A stretch of 64,000 nucleotides of DNA from Pseudomonadota bacterium (GCA_018241525.1 JAFEDR010000010.1:124001-188000); one strand, 5' to 3'; shown: positions 20,711 to 29,741, numbered from the stretch's first letter. Numbers and translations: made by a program. The notes: generated from the letters alone by a model not told the origin.

Positions 20711-21130
20711 ATGGCCGGCGGTGGCGGACCGATTGCTGAAGGCGACTACAACTCGGAAATCAACGTCGTCCCGCTCGTCGACGTCATGCTCGTGCTCCTC
20801 ATCATCTTCATCATCACGGTGCCCGTGGCGACGAAGGCGGTGAAGGTCACGCTGCCGGTCAACTTCAACGAGCCGACCGAGACGAAGCCCGAGAACATCA
20901 ACATCTCGGTCACGTTCGACGGCCAGATCTACTGGAACGACAACCCGGCGAACCTCGACAGGCTCGCCGAGATGGCGCGCGTCGAGGCGGTGAAGGATCC
21001 GCAGCCCGAGGTGCACATCCGCGCCGACAAGCGCGTGACGTACAACTACGTGAGCGACGTGCTGACGACCCTGCAGCGGAACTATCTGCTGAAGGTGGCG
21101 TTCATCGCCGAGCCCCCGCACCAGGAATGA
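20711..21130 (+). CDS. exbD: Biopolymer transport protein ExbD (first copy)
   Basis: A 139-residue ExbD/TolR protein. The single membrane helix contains the essential Asp in VVPLVDVMLVLLIIFIITVPV, and a periplasmic ExbD domain follows (about residues 60-135; YNYVSDVLTTLQRNYLLKVAFI). It converts proton flow through ExbB into TonB movement. A second ExbD with the same helix motif follows after 25 bases, as in Xanthomonas tonB-exbB-exbD1-exbD2. Confidence 0.92.
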   Translation: MAGGGGPIAEGDYNSEINVVPLVDVMLVLLIIFIITVPVATKAVKVTLPVNFNEPTETKPENINISVTFDGQIYWNDNPANLDRLAEMARVEAVKDPQPEVHIRADKRVTYNYVSDVLTTLQRNYLLKVAFIAEPPHQE

Positions 21131-21155
21131 CGGATTACTTTCGGAGCATCACGCG

Positions 21156-21575
21156 ATGGCAATGGGATCCGTAGGCGACCAGAGCGAATACAACACGACG
21201 ATCAACGTCGTGCCGCTGGTCGACATCATGCTCGTGCTGTTGATCATCTTCATCATCACGCTGCCGGTCATGACGCACGCGGTGAAGATCGACCTGCCGC
21301 GCGCCACCCAGGAGCCGCCGCCGGACAAGCCGCCCGAGGCCATCTCGATCGACGTCCAGTACGACGGCACGGTGCTCTGGAACGGCTCGGCGACGACCCC
21401 GACCGACATGCGCGCCTACATCAAGGACGCGGCCGCCAAGGACCCGCAGCCCGAGGTGCACCTGTCGGTCGACCGCCGCGCGAAGTACGACTACGCGGCC
21501 TCGGTGCTCTTCGCCGTGCAGCGCGGGGGCCTCAAGAAGATCGGCTTCGTGGCCGACGCCAACGGCGCCCTCTGA
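21156..21575 (+). CDS. exbD: Biopolymer transport protein ExbD (second copy)
   Basis: A second 139-residue ExbD. The helix Asp is kept (VVPLVDIMLVLLIIFIITLPV), as is the periplasmic domain (PEVHLSVDRRAKYDYAASVLFAVQRGGLKKIGFV). It differs from the first copy mainly in the linker (ATQEPPPDKPPEAISIDV). It is the last gene before a strong rho-independent terminator. In xanthomonads a second ExbD is needed for only some TonB-dependent uptake; the same role here is inference. Confidence 0.92.
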   Translation: MAMGSVGDQSEYNTTINVVPLVDIMLVLLIIFIITLPVMTHAVKIDLPRATQEPPPDKPPEAISIDVQYDGTVLWNGSATTPTDMRAYIKDAAAKDPQPEVHLSVDRRAKYDYAASVLFAVQRGGLKKIGFVADANGAL

Positions 21576-21623
21576 GCGGGGCTGCCTCCGCCGCAGGCCG
21601 GCCGACACAGAACTAGGGAGTAG

Positions 21624-21656
21624 AAATGGGCTGACTCGAGTCGGCCCATTTTTTTT
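21624..21656 (+). terminator. Rho-independent terminator of the tonB-exb operon
   Basis: AAATGGGC (21624-21631) pairs with GCCCATTT (21644-21651) around an inner GACTCGAGTC palindrome, followed by a run of eight T ending at 21656. It lies 48 bases after the second exbD stop. Confidence 0.9.
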
Positions 21657-21735
21657 GTAATGCCGAGTTAATGCCGACGCCGGGAACTCGCGGTCCCGGC
21701 GCGGCGTCCACAGCCTTGAGTCATTGAGGTACCCG

Positions 21736-22953
21736 ATGATCACCCTCGCATCCGTCGCCGGCCCGCTCGCCACGCGCCTGCGCGCCTCCGTCCTGACGAG
21801 CCTCGCGATCGCCCTGACGCTGCCGCTGGGCAGCGCCTTCGCGCAGCAGACCTCGCAGGAGTTCTACGACAAGTTCGCGCCCGGCCAGTCGGCGTACCAG
21901 AAGCACGACTTCGCCACCGCGCTGAAGCACGGCAAGGAAGCGAAGGCGGTCGCCAAGAGCGCCTACGAGAAGAAGGCGGCACTGACGCTGATCTACGGCG
22001 CCGCCGCTTCCTCGCGCAGCTACCAGGATGCGATCGACGCCGCCAAGGACCTGCTGTCGACGGACGGCGTGTCGGCCGCCGAGAAGCTGAACTTCCACAA
22101 GAGCCTCGCGCAGATGTACGGCGCGACCAGCCACTTCGACATGGCGATCAACGAGTACAAGGAGTACCTGAAGGGCGCGAGCGGCTCGCCGGCCGACTAC
22201 AGCGCGCTCGCGCAGTACTACTTCGCGAACAAGGACTGCCCGAACAGCCTGTCGTCGATTGACAAGGCGCTCGGCGGCAAGCCGGCCGACGAGGACCAGC
22301 TCAAGATCCAGATGCGCTGCTACTTCCAGTCGAAGTCGGACGAGAAGCTGCTCGCGGTCAGCGAGGACGCGCTGCGCCGCTTCCCGAAGAAGGACTACTA
22401 CACGCAGGTGCTGCGCGTGTACCAGGAGAAGAAGATCGACGACCTGGCGATCGCCGAGATGCTGCGCTACGGCTTCGACAAGGACTGGCTGGTCGACGAG
22501 GCCGACTACACCAAGCTCGCCGACCGCGCGCTCGACGTCGGCACCACCGCCGAGGCGCAGCGCGTGCTCGAGCGCGGCATCCAGAAGAAGCAGGTCAAGA
22601 ACGCCGACAAGGCGGAGCGGCTGCTGAAGCAGGCCAAGGACCGCGCCACCGAGGACGCGAAGACGATCGGCCAGGCCGACGCCGAGGCGCGCGCCGGCAA
22701 GAACGGCGAGTCGGACGTGCGGCTCGGCTACCGCTACTACAGCATGAACCAGTTCGAGAAGGCCGCCGAGGCCATCCAGCGCGGCCTCAGCGCCGAGCGC
22801 GTCGCGCGCGTCAAGCGCCCGGACGACGCCAACATGATCCTCGGCATCACACTGCTGAAGCTCAAGAAGAAGGCCGAAGCGGACAAGGCGTTCAATGCCG
22901 CCAAGGCCGACCCGCGGATGGCCGCGGCCGCCAAGATGTGGCTGGGCGCCTGA
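21736..22953 (+). CDS. Exported TPR-repeat protein A
   Basis: A 405-residue protein with a signal peptide (cleavage after SAFA near residue 35). Almost the whole mature part is helical repeats with TPR character, such as EFYDKFAPGQSAYQKHDFATALKHGKEA and LGYRYYSMNQFEKAAEAIQRGL near the C-terminus. It has few Cys and no catalytic motif. The ATG at 21736 follows GAGG by 6 bases. It is a paralogue of the next gene, sharing a conserved C-terminal block (NGE-DV-LG, then ERV-RVKR-DDA-M-LGI). TPR proteins beside TonB-ExbB-ExbD are seen in other gammaproteobacteria, so a periplasmic accessory role in TonB-dependent uptake is possible, but a terminator separates them from exbD. Confidence 0.8.
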   Translation: MITLASVAGPLATRLRASVLTSLAIALTLPLGSAFAQQTSQEFYDKFAPGQSAYQKHDFATALKHGKEAKAVAKSAYEKKAALTLIYGAAASSRSYQDAIDAAKDLLSTDGVSAAEKLNFHKSLAQMYGATSHFDMAINEYKEYLKGASGSPADYSALAQYYFANKDCPNSLSSIDKALGGKPADEDQLKIQMRCYFQSKSDEKLLAVSEDALRRFPKKDYYTQVLRVYQEKKIDDLAIAEMLRYGFDKDWLVDEADYTKLADRALDVGTTAEAQRVLERGIQKKQVKNADKAERLLKQAKDRATEDAKTIGQADAEARAGKNGESDVRLGYRYYSMNQFEKAAEAIQRGLSAERVARVKRPDDANMILGITLLKLKKKAEADKAFNAAKADPRMAAAAKMWLGA

Positions 22954-22988
22954 CGCCCGGACGCCGAAGATTCAACGAGGGGTGTCCT

Positions 22989-24248
22989 ATGGCTAACTGG
23001 CTTGCGCGCGTCAGGGGGGCGGTCCCGGCCGTCACTCTGGCTGGGATGGTGATTGCGGTTGTCGGGGCGCTGTCGCTGCCGGCGGTGGCCGCCGACAAGG
23101 GCAAGGAGAAGCCGCCCGAGCTCAGCGAGGACGTCCGCGCCAAGCTCAAGCCCGCGCAGGACGCCTGCGGCAAGGAGGACTGGGACGGCTGCATCGCCCG
23201 CGCCAACGAGGCGCTGGCGGTCGCCAAGAAGCCCTACGACAAGGAGATGTCGCTGCGCTTCATCATGCAGGCCGAGGTCAAGAAGCAGGACTTCCTCGGC
23301 TACGCGGGCACCGCCGAGCTCATGAACGACGTCGAGAGCGTGCCGGCGGACGAGAAGCTGAAGAACGCCAAGAACATGGCGTCGATCTACTACCAGAACA
23401 AGGCGTACGACAAGGCCGAGAAGTGGGCCAAGGTGTGGGCGGAGGGCTCGAACAGCCCTGAGGCGTACCACATGCTGATGGCGATCTACTACTCGCAGCA
23501 GGACTGCGCGAACACGATCATCGCGCAGGAGAAGGAGAACGAGCTGCAGAAGGCCGCCGGCCAGGAGACCTCCGAGCAGTCGCTCAAGATCCTGAACGGC
23601 TGCTACTACAAGACCGACGCGAAGGCGAAGCGCGAGGCGGTCATGGAAGAGCTGGTGCGCCGGTTCCCGAAGCCCGATTACTACACCGACCTGATGCAGA
23701 TCTACCTCGAGAACAAGCTCGACAAGCGCGCGATCCTGAACCTGTACCGGTTCGGCTTCGAGAAGGGCTGGATCTCGCGCGAGTCGTTCTTCGTCGACTA
23801 CGTCTCCGAGGCGCTCGATGCCGGTGCGCCGGCCGAGGCGGCCAAGGTCATCGAGGCCGCCGCGGCCAAGGGCTCGTTCCCGACCATCGCGCCGACCGAC
23901 CGCAACAGCCGCCTCAAGGCGCGCGCCGCGCAGCAGTCGGCCGAGGACAAGAAGCAGATCGCCGGCCTCGACCGCGAGGCCCGCGCCAAGCAGAACGGCG
24001 AGGCGGACGTCACCGTCGGGCTCGCGTACCTGTCGCTCGGCGAGAACGACAAGGCGGTCGAGGCCCTCGAGCGCGGCCTGTCGGCGGATCGCGTCGGCAA
24101 GGTGAAGCGCGTCGACGACGCCGAGATGCTGCTTGGCATCGCCTACAAGCGCGTCGGCAAGACCGAGGAGGCGAAGAAGGCCTTCGGCGCCGCCCAGAAG
24201 GACGAGCGCATGGTGAAGGCCGCGACGCTCTGGCTGCAGTCGCTCTGA
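22989..24248 (+). CDS. Exported TPR-repeat protein B
   Basis: A 419-residue paralogue of the preceding protein, 35 bases downstream. It has an N-terminal hydrophobic signal (TLAGMVIAVVGALSLPAVA) and then TPR-like helices (YYQNKAYDKAEKWAKVWAEG, LAYLSLGENDKAVEALERGL). Both proteins keep a central DYYTxxMQIYLENKLD-type segment with a GFEKGW/GFDKDW motif, so they probably arose by tandem duplication. The ATG at 22989 with GAGGGG upstream was preferred over an earlier start overlapping gene A. The function is unknown; it probably binds proteins in the periplasm. Confidence 0.8.
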   Translation: MANWLARVRGAVPAVTLAGMVIAVVGALSLPAVAADKGKEKPPELSEDVRAKLKPAQDACGKEDWDGCIARANEALAVAKKPYDKEMSLRFIMQAEVKKQDFLGYAGTAELMNDVESVPADEKLKNAKNMASIYYQNKAYDKAEKWAKVWAEGSNSPEAYHMLMAIYYSQQDCANTIIAQEKENELQKAAGQETSEQSLKILNGCYYKTDAKAKREAVMEELVRRFPKPDYYTDLMQIYLENKLDKRAILNLYRFGFEKGWISRESFFVDYVSEALDAGAPAEAAKVIEAAAAKGSFPTIAPTDRNSRLKARAAQQSAEDKKQIAGLDREARAKQNGEADVTVGLAYLSLGENDKAVEALERGLSADRVGKVKRVDDAEMLLGIAYKRVGKTEEAKKAFGAAQKDERMVKAATLWLQSL

Positions 24249-24347
24249 GCGACGGCTGCTGACGGGTCCGGGGCCGCTCGCGCCCCGGACCCTGGCCGGG
24301 CCGCGCGGCCCGGAACCGGGCTCGCGACGGTCGCCGTCGCGATCCTC

Positions 24348-24383
24348 TTTTCGATCCCCGTTTCGATCCCCGTTTCGATCCCC
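24348..24383. repeat. Three tandem 12-bp repeats upstream of the lyase gene
   Basis: Units TTTTCGATCCCC (24348-24359), GTTTCGATCCCC (24360-24371) and GTTTCGATCCCC (24372-24383) abut each other. A decayed CGATCCCCC follows at about 24400. They sit just upstream of the -10 element TACAAT, where a regulator could bind, or they may be simple slippage. Confidence 0.7.
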
Positions 24384-24385
24384 CG

Positions 24386-24391
24386 TACAAT
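24386..24391 (+). promoter_or_regulatory. -10 element for HMG-CoA lyase gene
   Basis: TACAAT, 43 bases before the GTG start. The tandem 12-bp repeats occupy the -35 region; TTTCGA lies 19 bases upstream, so the -35 is poor. Confidence 0.4.
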
Positions 24392-24434
24392 CCCCGCACC
24401 GATCCCCCGGGATCCGTCGAGGAGCGCCGCGCGC

Positions 24435-25349
24435 GTGCGACCGGCTGCCGTCGAGATCGTCGAGGTCGGGCCGCGCGACGGCCTGCAGAACGAGCCGTCG
24501 GTGCTCGCGACCGCCGCCAAGGTCGAGTTCATCGGCCGCGCGGTCGGCGCGGGCCTGCGCCGCATCGAGGTCGCGAGCTTCGTGAACCCGAAGCGCGTGC
24601 CGCAGATGGCCGACGCCGAGGCCGTGCTCGCGGCGCTGCCGCGCCACGCCGGCGTGCAGTACGTCGGCCTCGTGCTCAACCGCAAGGGCTTCGACCGCGC
24701 GCTCGCCGCCGGCTGCACCGAGATCGGCATGGCGGTCGCGACCAGCAACGCCTTCAACGAGCGCAACCAGGGCACGACCACCGATGCCTCGATCGCGGCC
24801 TGGCTCGACATCGCGCGCGCGGCGCACGCCGCGGGACTGCGCGCCCAGGTGACCCTGTCGACCGCCTTCGGCTGTCCGTTCGAGGGCGAGATGCCGGTCG
24901 CGCGGGTCGTCGAGGTCGCCCGGCGCGTCGCCGAGGGCGGCCCGCTCGAGCTCGCGCTCGCCGACACGATCGGCGTCGGCGTGCCGAGCCAGGTCACCGA
25001 GCTCGTCGGCCGGGTGCGCGAGGCGCTGCCCGGCCTCGCGCTGCGCTGCCACTTCCACAACACCCGCAACACCGGCCTCGCGAACGCCTACGCGGCGGTC
25101 GAGGCCGGCGTCGCGGTGCTCGATGCCAGCATCGGCGGCATCGGCGGCTGCCCGTTCGCGCCGGCGGCGACCGGCAACATCCCGACCGAGGACCTCGTGT
25201 ACCTGCTGTCGCGGATGGGCGTGCGGACCGGCGTCGATCTCGAGGCGCTGATCGCGACCGGCCAGTGGCTCGAGGGCGCGATCGGCCGCACCGTGCCGGG
25301 TGCGCTCGTCAAGGCAGGCTCGTTCCCGAAGGCGCGGCCGGTCGCCTGA
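24435..25349 (+). CDS. mvaB: Hydroxymethylglutaryl-CoA lyase
   Basis: A 304-residue HMG-CoA lyase-like TIM barrel that splits HMG-CoA to acetyl-CoA and acetoacetate, the end of leucine breakdown. Motifs: EVGPRDGLQNEPSVL at the N-terminus, EVASFVNPKRVPQMAD, CHFHNTRNTGLANAYAA (metal-binding His pair) and the active-site loop SIGGIGGCPFAPAATGN. The GTG start fits the family N-terminus and length (about 300). It stands alone; the liu genes it usually accompanies are not nearby. A citramalyl-CoA or other HMGL-family lyase role cannot be fully excluded. Confidence 0.88.
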   Translation: MRPAAVEIVEVGPRDGLQNEPSVLATAAKVEFIGRAVGAGLRRIEVASFVNPKRVPQMADAEAVLAALPRHAGVQYVGLVLNRKGFDRALAAGCTEIGMAVATSNAFNERNQGTTTDASIAAWLDIARAAHAAGLRAQVTLSTAFGCPFEGEMPVARVVEVARRVAEGGPLELALADTIGVGVPSQVTELVGRVREALPGLALRCHFHNTRNTGLANAYAAVEAGVAVLDASIGGIGGCPFAPAATGNIPTEDLVYLLSRMGVRTGVDLEALIATGQWLEGAIGRTVPGALVKAGSFPKARPVA

Positions 25350-25563
25350 GGCGCCGGGGCCCGGTCTGCCCGGCTCGACCCGAGGCCCCTGAAGGCGCAC
25401 CGGGGCGGAGGCAGGGGCGGGCACCCGTTAAGTTTGGTTCATCCGGTCGGCGGCGTTCACGCTTCGGCGCTCACCGTCTTGAGCGCGGCGCCCGTGGCGG
25501 CGATGCTCGACCCGACGCCGGTGGGAGCCAGGAACCGGCGCTGACGACCCCAAGGAGCCCCCC

Positions 25564-26673
25564 GTGACATCCCTTCCTGCCTTTCGACTGCTCGCCGGCG
25601 CGACGCTCGGCCTCGTGCTGGCCGGCTGCGTCGTCGCCCCGATGGCCCCCGAGCCGGAGGCGGTCGCCGTCGTGCGCGTCTCGAGCGCGCCGCCGCCGCT
25701 GCCGGTGTATGAGCTGCCGCCGTGCCCGAGCGACGGTTACCTCTGGACGCCCGGCTACTGGCACTGGGGACCGGACGGCTACTTCTGGGTGCCGGGCACC
25801 TGGGTGATGCCGCCGCGCGTGGGACTCCTGTGGACGCCGGGCTACTGGGGCTACGCCTCGGGCGTGTACGTGTTCCACGAGGGCTACTGGGGGCCGCGCG
25901 TCGGCTTCTACGGCGGCATCAACTACGGCGGCGGCTACGTCGGCCACGGCTACGCCGGCGGCCGCTGGGTCAACAACCAGTTCCAGTACAACAACGCGGT
26001 CGTGAACGTCACCAACGTGCGCACCGTGAACGTCTACCACGAGACCGTGATCAACAACGTCACGGTCATCAACAACAACCGCGTCAGCTACGTCGGCGGC
26101 CCGGGCGGCAGCCAGGTCGCGCCGACGCAGGCCGAGATCGCCGCCGACCGCGGCCCGCACGTCGAGCCCACGGTGCTGCAGCGCGAGCACCGCGACGATG
26201 CGCGCGGCAATCCCGCCTTCGCCGCGCAGCGCAACGACGGCCGCCCGCCGATCGCCGCGACGCCGCAGCCGCGCTCCTTCAACGCGCCGCAGGCCACCCC
26301 GGCGCGCGGTGCGGCGCCGCTGCCGATGCCGCGGGCCGAGGACCGGCCGCGGATGGAGGAGCGCGACCGGCCGCCGGGCGCGTTCCAGCGCCCGGCACAG
26401 CACGACGACGCCCGCCCGGTCGCGCCGCCGCCGGCGGCGCCGATGGACCGGCCGCCGCCGCGCGACCCGCGCGCTGCGCCGCCGGCGGATGCCCGCACCA
26501 GCCCGCCGCCGCGCCCGGCGCAGGGCGAGGGCCAACGCCCCCGCCAGGACCCGGGCGCCAACGCGAACGCGGCACGCCCGCCGAAGCGCGAGGCGCCGCC
26601 GAAGGCGCCGCCGAAGGGCGAGGGCGAGCGCCGCAAGGAGCGCGACAAGGACCCGGACCGCGATCGCCACTGA
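25564..26673 (+). CDS. YXWGXW-repeat lipoprotein with Pro/Arg-rich tail
   Basis: A 369-residue protein with a lipoprotein signal (LVLAGCVVAP, lipid Cys near residue 22). Residues about 50-110 carry repeated aromatic-glycine motifs: LWTPGYWHWGPDGYFWVPGTW, then LLWTPGYWGY and HEGYWGPRVGFY, the YXWGXW/WXXGXW type. An Asn/Val-rich stretch follows (NNAVVNVTNVRTVNVYHETVINN), and residues about 195-369 are low-complexity, rich in Pro, Ala, Arg and Asp. It should be anchored to a membrane with an extended, charged tail. The function is unknown. The GTG at 25564 has AAGGAG 6 bases upstream. Confidence 0.78.
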   Translation: MTSLPAFRLLAGATLGLVLAGCVVAPMAPEPEAVAVVRVSSAPPPLPVYELPPCPSDGYLWTPGYWHWGPDGYFWVPGTWVMPPRVGLLWTPGYWGYASGVYVFHEGYWGPRVGFYGGINYGGGYVGHGYAGGRWVNNQFQYNNAVVNVTNVRTVNVYHETVINNVTVINNNRVSYVGGPGGSQVAPTQAEIAADRGPHVEPTVLQREHRDDARGNPAFAAQRNDGRPPIAATPQPRSFNAPQATPARGAAPLPMPRAEDRPRMEERDRPPGAFQRPAQHDDARPVAPPPAAPMDRPPPRDPRAAPPADARTSPPPRPAQGEGQRPRQDPGANANAARPPKREAPPKAPPKGEGERRKERDKDPDRDRH

Positions 26674-26764
26674 GCTTGGCGGGTTTCCGGCGCCCGGGCC
26701 CGGCCCGAGGCGCTAGAATCCCGACCCCGCGCGATCCGCGCCTCTACGGCAGGGAGACTCAGGC

Positions 26765-27244
26765 ATGACGATCAAGGCAGGCGACCGGATCCCGTCGGCG
26801 ACGCTGAAGCAGATGACCAAGGAGGGGCCGGCGAACGTCAAGACCGACGAGCTCTTCAAGGGCAAGACGGTGGTGCTGTTCTCGGTGCCGGGCGCGTTCA
26901 CGCCGACCTGCCACGCGAAGCACCTGCCGGGCTTCGTGCAGCAGGCGGGCGCGCTGAAGGCCAAGGGCGTGGACGTGATCGCGTGCCTCGCGGTCAACGA
27001 CGTGTTCGTGATGGACGCGTGGGGCAAGGCGAGCAACTCGGGCGACATCCTGATGCTCGCCGACGGCAACGCCGAGTTCACCAAGGCGCTCGGGCTCGAG
27101 CTCGACGCGAGCGGCTTCGGCATGGGCACGCGCGGCAAGCGCTTCGCGCTGATCGCGAAGGACGGCGTGGTCAAGGCCGTCAACGTCGAGGCTGCGGGCG
27201 AGTTCCGCGTCAGCGCCGCCGACTACGTGCTCGGCCAGCTCTGA
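26765..27244 (+). CDS. Peroxiredoxin (Prx5/AhpC-TSA type)
   Basis: A 159-residue peroxiredoxin that reduces peroxides through a peroxidatic Cys in the motif PGAFTPTCHAKHLPGFV (Cys near residue 50). Conserved Prx5 segments include GDRIPSATL at the N-terminus, VNDVFVMDAWGKA, and GMGTRGKRFALIAKDGVV. Length fits Prx5 enzymes without a fused glutaredoxin. A TAGAAT element at 26714-26719 may be its -10, and AGGGAGA precedes the ATG. Confidence 0.92.
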   Translation: MTIKAGDRIPSATLKQMTKEGPANVKTDELFKGKTVVLFSVPGAFTPTCHAKHLPGFVQQAGALKAKGVDVIACLAVNDVFVMDAWGKASNSGDILMLADGNAEFTKALGLELDASGFGMGTRGKRFALIAKDGVVKAVNVEAAGEFRVSAADYVLGQL

Positions 27245-27262
27245 GCGCGGCGGTCGCGCCGC

Positions 27263-27838
27263 TCAGCCGAGCGGCGCGACCCCGAACAGCCGCAGGTGCA
27301 GCGCCGCGACGAACGCGGCATAGAGCGCGAGGCCGAAGCCGACCGCGATCGCGTCGTTCCAGCGTCCGGGTGGCAGCCCCGGCACCGGCGGCGCCGGCGG
27401 GCGGCGCTTCATCGAGATCCGCAGCACCACCGCCCAGGCGAGGAACGCGCCGAAGAGCGCGAGGTCGGCCGGCCGGCCGTTCGCGAGCAGGTGGGCGAAG
27501 GCCCACAGCTTGGTGGCCGCGAGCATCGGGTGCTTCAGCACCGACTGGATCCGCCCGGGCAGGTACGCGGCGAGCACCATCGGGAAGACCGGCACGAGCA
27601 GCACGACGGCCATGAGGTGCAGCCAGGCGGGCGTGACGTAGAGGGGCGGGTAGGCCGCCCGGGCGGGCGGGAAGCCCTGCACGATCAGCACCACGCCCGC
27701 GATCGACAGCAGCGCATAGAGCCCCTTCCATGGCAGGAGCCCGATCGCCGCGACGCCGCGGGCGCGCAGTCCGGGCGCCAGGACCTGCACCAGGTGGATG
27801 CCGAAGAAGAGCACGAGGCCGAGCACGAACGTGGTCAT
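27263..27838 (-). CDS. NnrU family integral membrane protein
   Basis: A 191-residue protein with about five or six hydrophobic helices. It opens [22 protein letters not shown] and carries the NnrU-family segment [19 protein letters not shown] plus [20 protein letters not shown]. NnrU was named from denitrification clusters and is distantly related to membrane methyltransferases; its biochemical role is not known. No denitrification genes are nearby. It ends 18 bases from the stop of the convergent peroxiredoxin gene. Confidence 0.85.
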   Translation of the reverse strand: MTTFVLGLVLFFGIHLVQVLAPGLRARGVAAIGLLPWKGLYALLSIAGVVLIVQGFPPARAAYPPLYVTPAWLHLMAVVLLVPVFPMVLAAYLPGRIQSVLKHPMLAATKLWAFAHLLANGRPADLALFGAFLAWAVVLRISMKRRPPAPPVPGLPPGRWNDAIAVGFGLALYAAFVAALHLRLFGVAPLG

Positions 27839-27915
27839 GGCGATGCTCCGGGCAAGGCGGAGGGGCGGGGCAAGACCTCGAAACTACTTTAACAACTGGC
27901 TCAGATCCGGATTCG

Positions 27916-27956
27916 AATAAACAAAGGGTTGCACGCGATTCCTCACGTGCAACCCT
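27916..27956 (-). terminator. Rho-independent terminator after etfA
   Basis: Perfect 11-bp arms AGGGTTGCACG (27925-27935) and CGTGCAACCCT (27946-27956) with a 10-base loop. Reading leftward the hairpin is followed by a T-rich TTTGTTTATT tract. It lies 22 bases after the etfA stop and separates etfBA from nnrU. Confidence 0.88.
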
Positions 27957-27977
27957 GTTTTCCCGGGGACGCCCGCG

Positions 27978-28922
27978 CTACTTCGCGAGCGCCTTCTCGA
28001 GCTCCGGGATGATCTGGAACAGGTCGCCCACGAGGCCGAGGTCGGCAACCTCGAAGATCGGTGCCTCGGCATCCTTGTTGATCGCGACGATGGTCTTCGC
28101 GTCCTTGATGCCGGTCAGGTGCTGGATCGCGCCGGAGATGCCGATCGCGACGTAGAGCTCCGGCGCGATGATCTTGCCGGTCTGGCCGACCTGCAGCTCG
28201 TTCGGCGCGTAGCCGGCGTCGACCGCGGCGCGCGAGGCGCCGACCGCCGCGCCCATCTTCTCGGCGAGCTTGAAGATCAGGTCGAAGTTCTCCTTGCTCG
28301 CGAGCGCGCGTCCGCCCGAGACCACCTTCGGCGCCGAGGCGAGGTCCGGGCGGTCCGAGGTCGCGGCGCTGATCGAGACGAAGCGCGTGTGGCTCGGCAC
28401 CGCGGCCGCGAGCGTCACCGCCCGGACCGGCGCCGAGCCGCCGCCCGCGGCGGCCTCGAAGGAGGCGCTGCGCACGGTCGCGACCAGCTTGCGGTCCGCG
28501 GGCGCCTCCAGCGTCACGATCGCGTTGCCGGCGTAGGTGGGGCGCTTGAACTTGTGCGCACCCTCGACCGACATCGCGTCCGAGATCTGCGGCACGCCGA
28601 GCAGTGCGGCCACCCGCGGCAGCAGGTCCTTGCCGAAGGCGGTCGAGGCGGCGAGCACGTGGCTGTAGTCGGCGGCGAGCGCGACCACCTGCGGGGCGAG
28701 CACCGCGGCGAGCGCGTTCGCGTTGTGCGCGGCCGCGACCGTCACGACTTCCTGGACGCCGGCGAGCTGCGCGGCCTGCGCGGCGACCGCCGCCGGATCG
28801 GCCGCGAACACCGCCACCGTGACCGCGCCGCCCGGGATCTGGCGCGCGCAGGTCACGCAGCGCGCGGTGGCCTGGTTCAGCTTCTTGCCGTCGTGTTCGG
28901 CGATGACGAGGATCTTGCTCAC
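27978..28922 (-). CDS. etfA: Electron transfer flavoprotein, alpha subunit
   Basis: A 314-residue ETF alpha subunit that binds FAD and passes electrons from acyl-CoA and other dehydrogenases to ETF-ubiquinone oxidoreductase. The C-terminal FAD domain is clear: [64 protein letters not shown] and [20 protein letters not shown]. The GTG start overlaps the etfB stop (GTGA), so the subunits are coupled in translation. Confidence 0.96.
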   Translation of the reverse strand: MSKILVIAEHDGKKLNQATARCVTCARQIPGGAVTVAVFAADPAAVAAQAAQLAGVQEVVTVAAAHNANALAAVLAPQVVALAADYSHVLAASTAFGKDLLPRVAALLGVPQISDAMSVEGAHKFKRPTYAGNAIVTLEAPADRKLVATVRSASFEAAAGGGSAPVRAVTLAAAVPSHTRFVSISAATSDRPDLASAPKVVSGGRALASKENFDLIFKLAEKMGAAVGASRAAVDAGYAPNELQVGQTGKIIAPELYVAIGISGAIQHLTGIKDAKTIVAINKDAEAPIFEVADLGLVGDLFQIIPELEKALAK

Positions 28923-29671
28923 GAGACCAGCCCCTTCTTCTTGAGCGCGTCGACCAGTTCGGCGACGTCCTTGACCATGACGCCCTTCGAGCGCGGCTTC
29001 GGCGGCTCGGTCAGCACGGGCTTGAGGCCGGGCTCGGCGCTGAGCCCGAGCGAGCCGAGCTCGATCACGTCGAGCGGCTTCTTCTTCGCCTTCATGATGT
29101 CCGGCAGCTTCACGTAGCGCGGCTCGTTGAGCCTGAGGTCGGCGCTGAACACCGCCGGCAGGTCGACCTCGATCGTCTCGAGGCCGGCGTCGACCTCGCG
29201 CGTCACGCGGGCGCTGCCGCCCTGGATCTCGATCTTCGAGCAGAAGGTCGCCTGCGGCCGGTCCCAGAGGGCGGCGAGCATCGGCGCGGTCTGCGCGGCG
29301 TCGTCGTCGATCGCCTGCTTGCCGACGATCACGAGCTCCGGCTGCTCCTTCTCGACGACCTTGAGCAGCACGCGCGCCGCGGTCAGCGGCTCGACGAGCT
29401 CGGCGGTCTTGACGAGGATCGCGCGGTCGGCGCCCATGGCGAGCGCGGTCCTGAGCTGCTGCTGGGCGTCGTCCGGGCCGACGCTGACCGCGATCACCTC
29501 GGCGGCCTCGCCGCGCTCCTTGATGCGCAGCGCCTCCTCGAGGGCGATCTCGTCGAAGGGATTGACGCTCATCTTGACGCCGTCGGTGATGACGCCGGAG
29601 CCGTCCGGCTTGACCCGGACCCGGACGTTGTAGTCGACGACCCGTTTCACCCCGACGAGGATCTTGCGCAT
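28919..29671 (-). CDS. etfB: Electron transfer flavoprotein, beta subunit
   Basis: A 250-residue ETF beta subunit that pairs with EtfA and binds AMP. Characteristic blocks are the N-terminal KILVGVKRVVDYNVRVRVKPDG, SVNPFDEIALEEALRIKE, the long VGKQAIDDDAAQTAPMLAALW and the recognition-loop region VDLPAVFSADLRLNEPRYVKLPDIMKAKKKPL. It heads the operon 41 bases after the promoter's -10. Confidence 0.96.
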   Translation of the reverse strand: MRKILVGVKRVVDYNVRVRVKPDGSGVITDGVKMSVNPFDEIALEEALRIKERGEAAEVIAVSVGPDDAQQQLRTALAMGADRAILVKTAELVEPLTAARVLLKVVEKEQPELVIVGKQAIDDDAAQTAPMLAALWDRPQATFCSKIEIQGGSARVTREVDAGLETIEVDLPAVFSADLRLNEPRYVKLPDIMKAKKKPLDVIELGSLGLSAEPGLKPVLTEPPKPRSKGVMVKDVAELVDALKKKGLVS

Positions 29672-29712
29672 GCGATGGAGGCTCCGCGAACGGCTTTTTT
29701 TTGCGTCGCGGC

Positions 29713-29741
29713 AAGCTATGCAAAACGCCTTCCAGTGTCAA
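29713..29741 (-). promoter_or_regulatory. Sigma-70 promoter of etfBA
   Basis: The minus strand has TTGACA (29736-29741), a 17-base spacer and TAGCTT (29713-29718). This is the best promoter match in the window, positioned about 35 bases from the expected start of the etfB ribosome site region. Confidence 0.75.
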
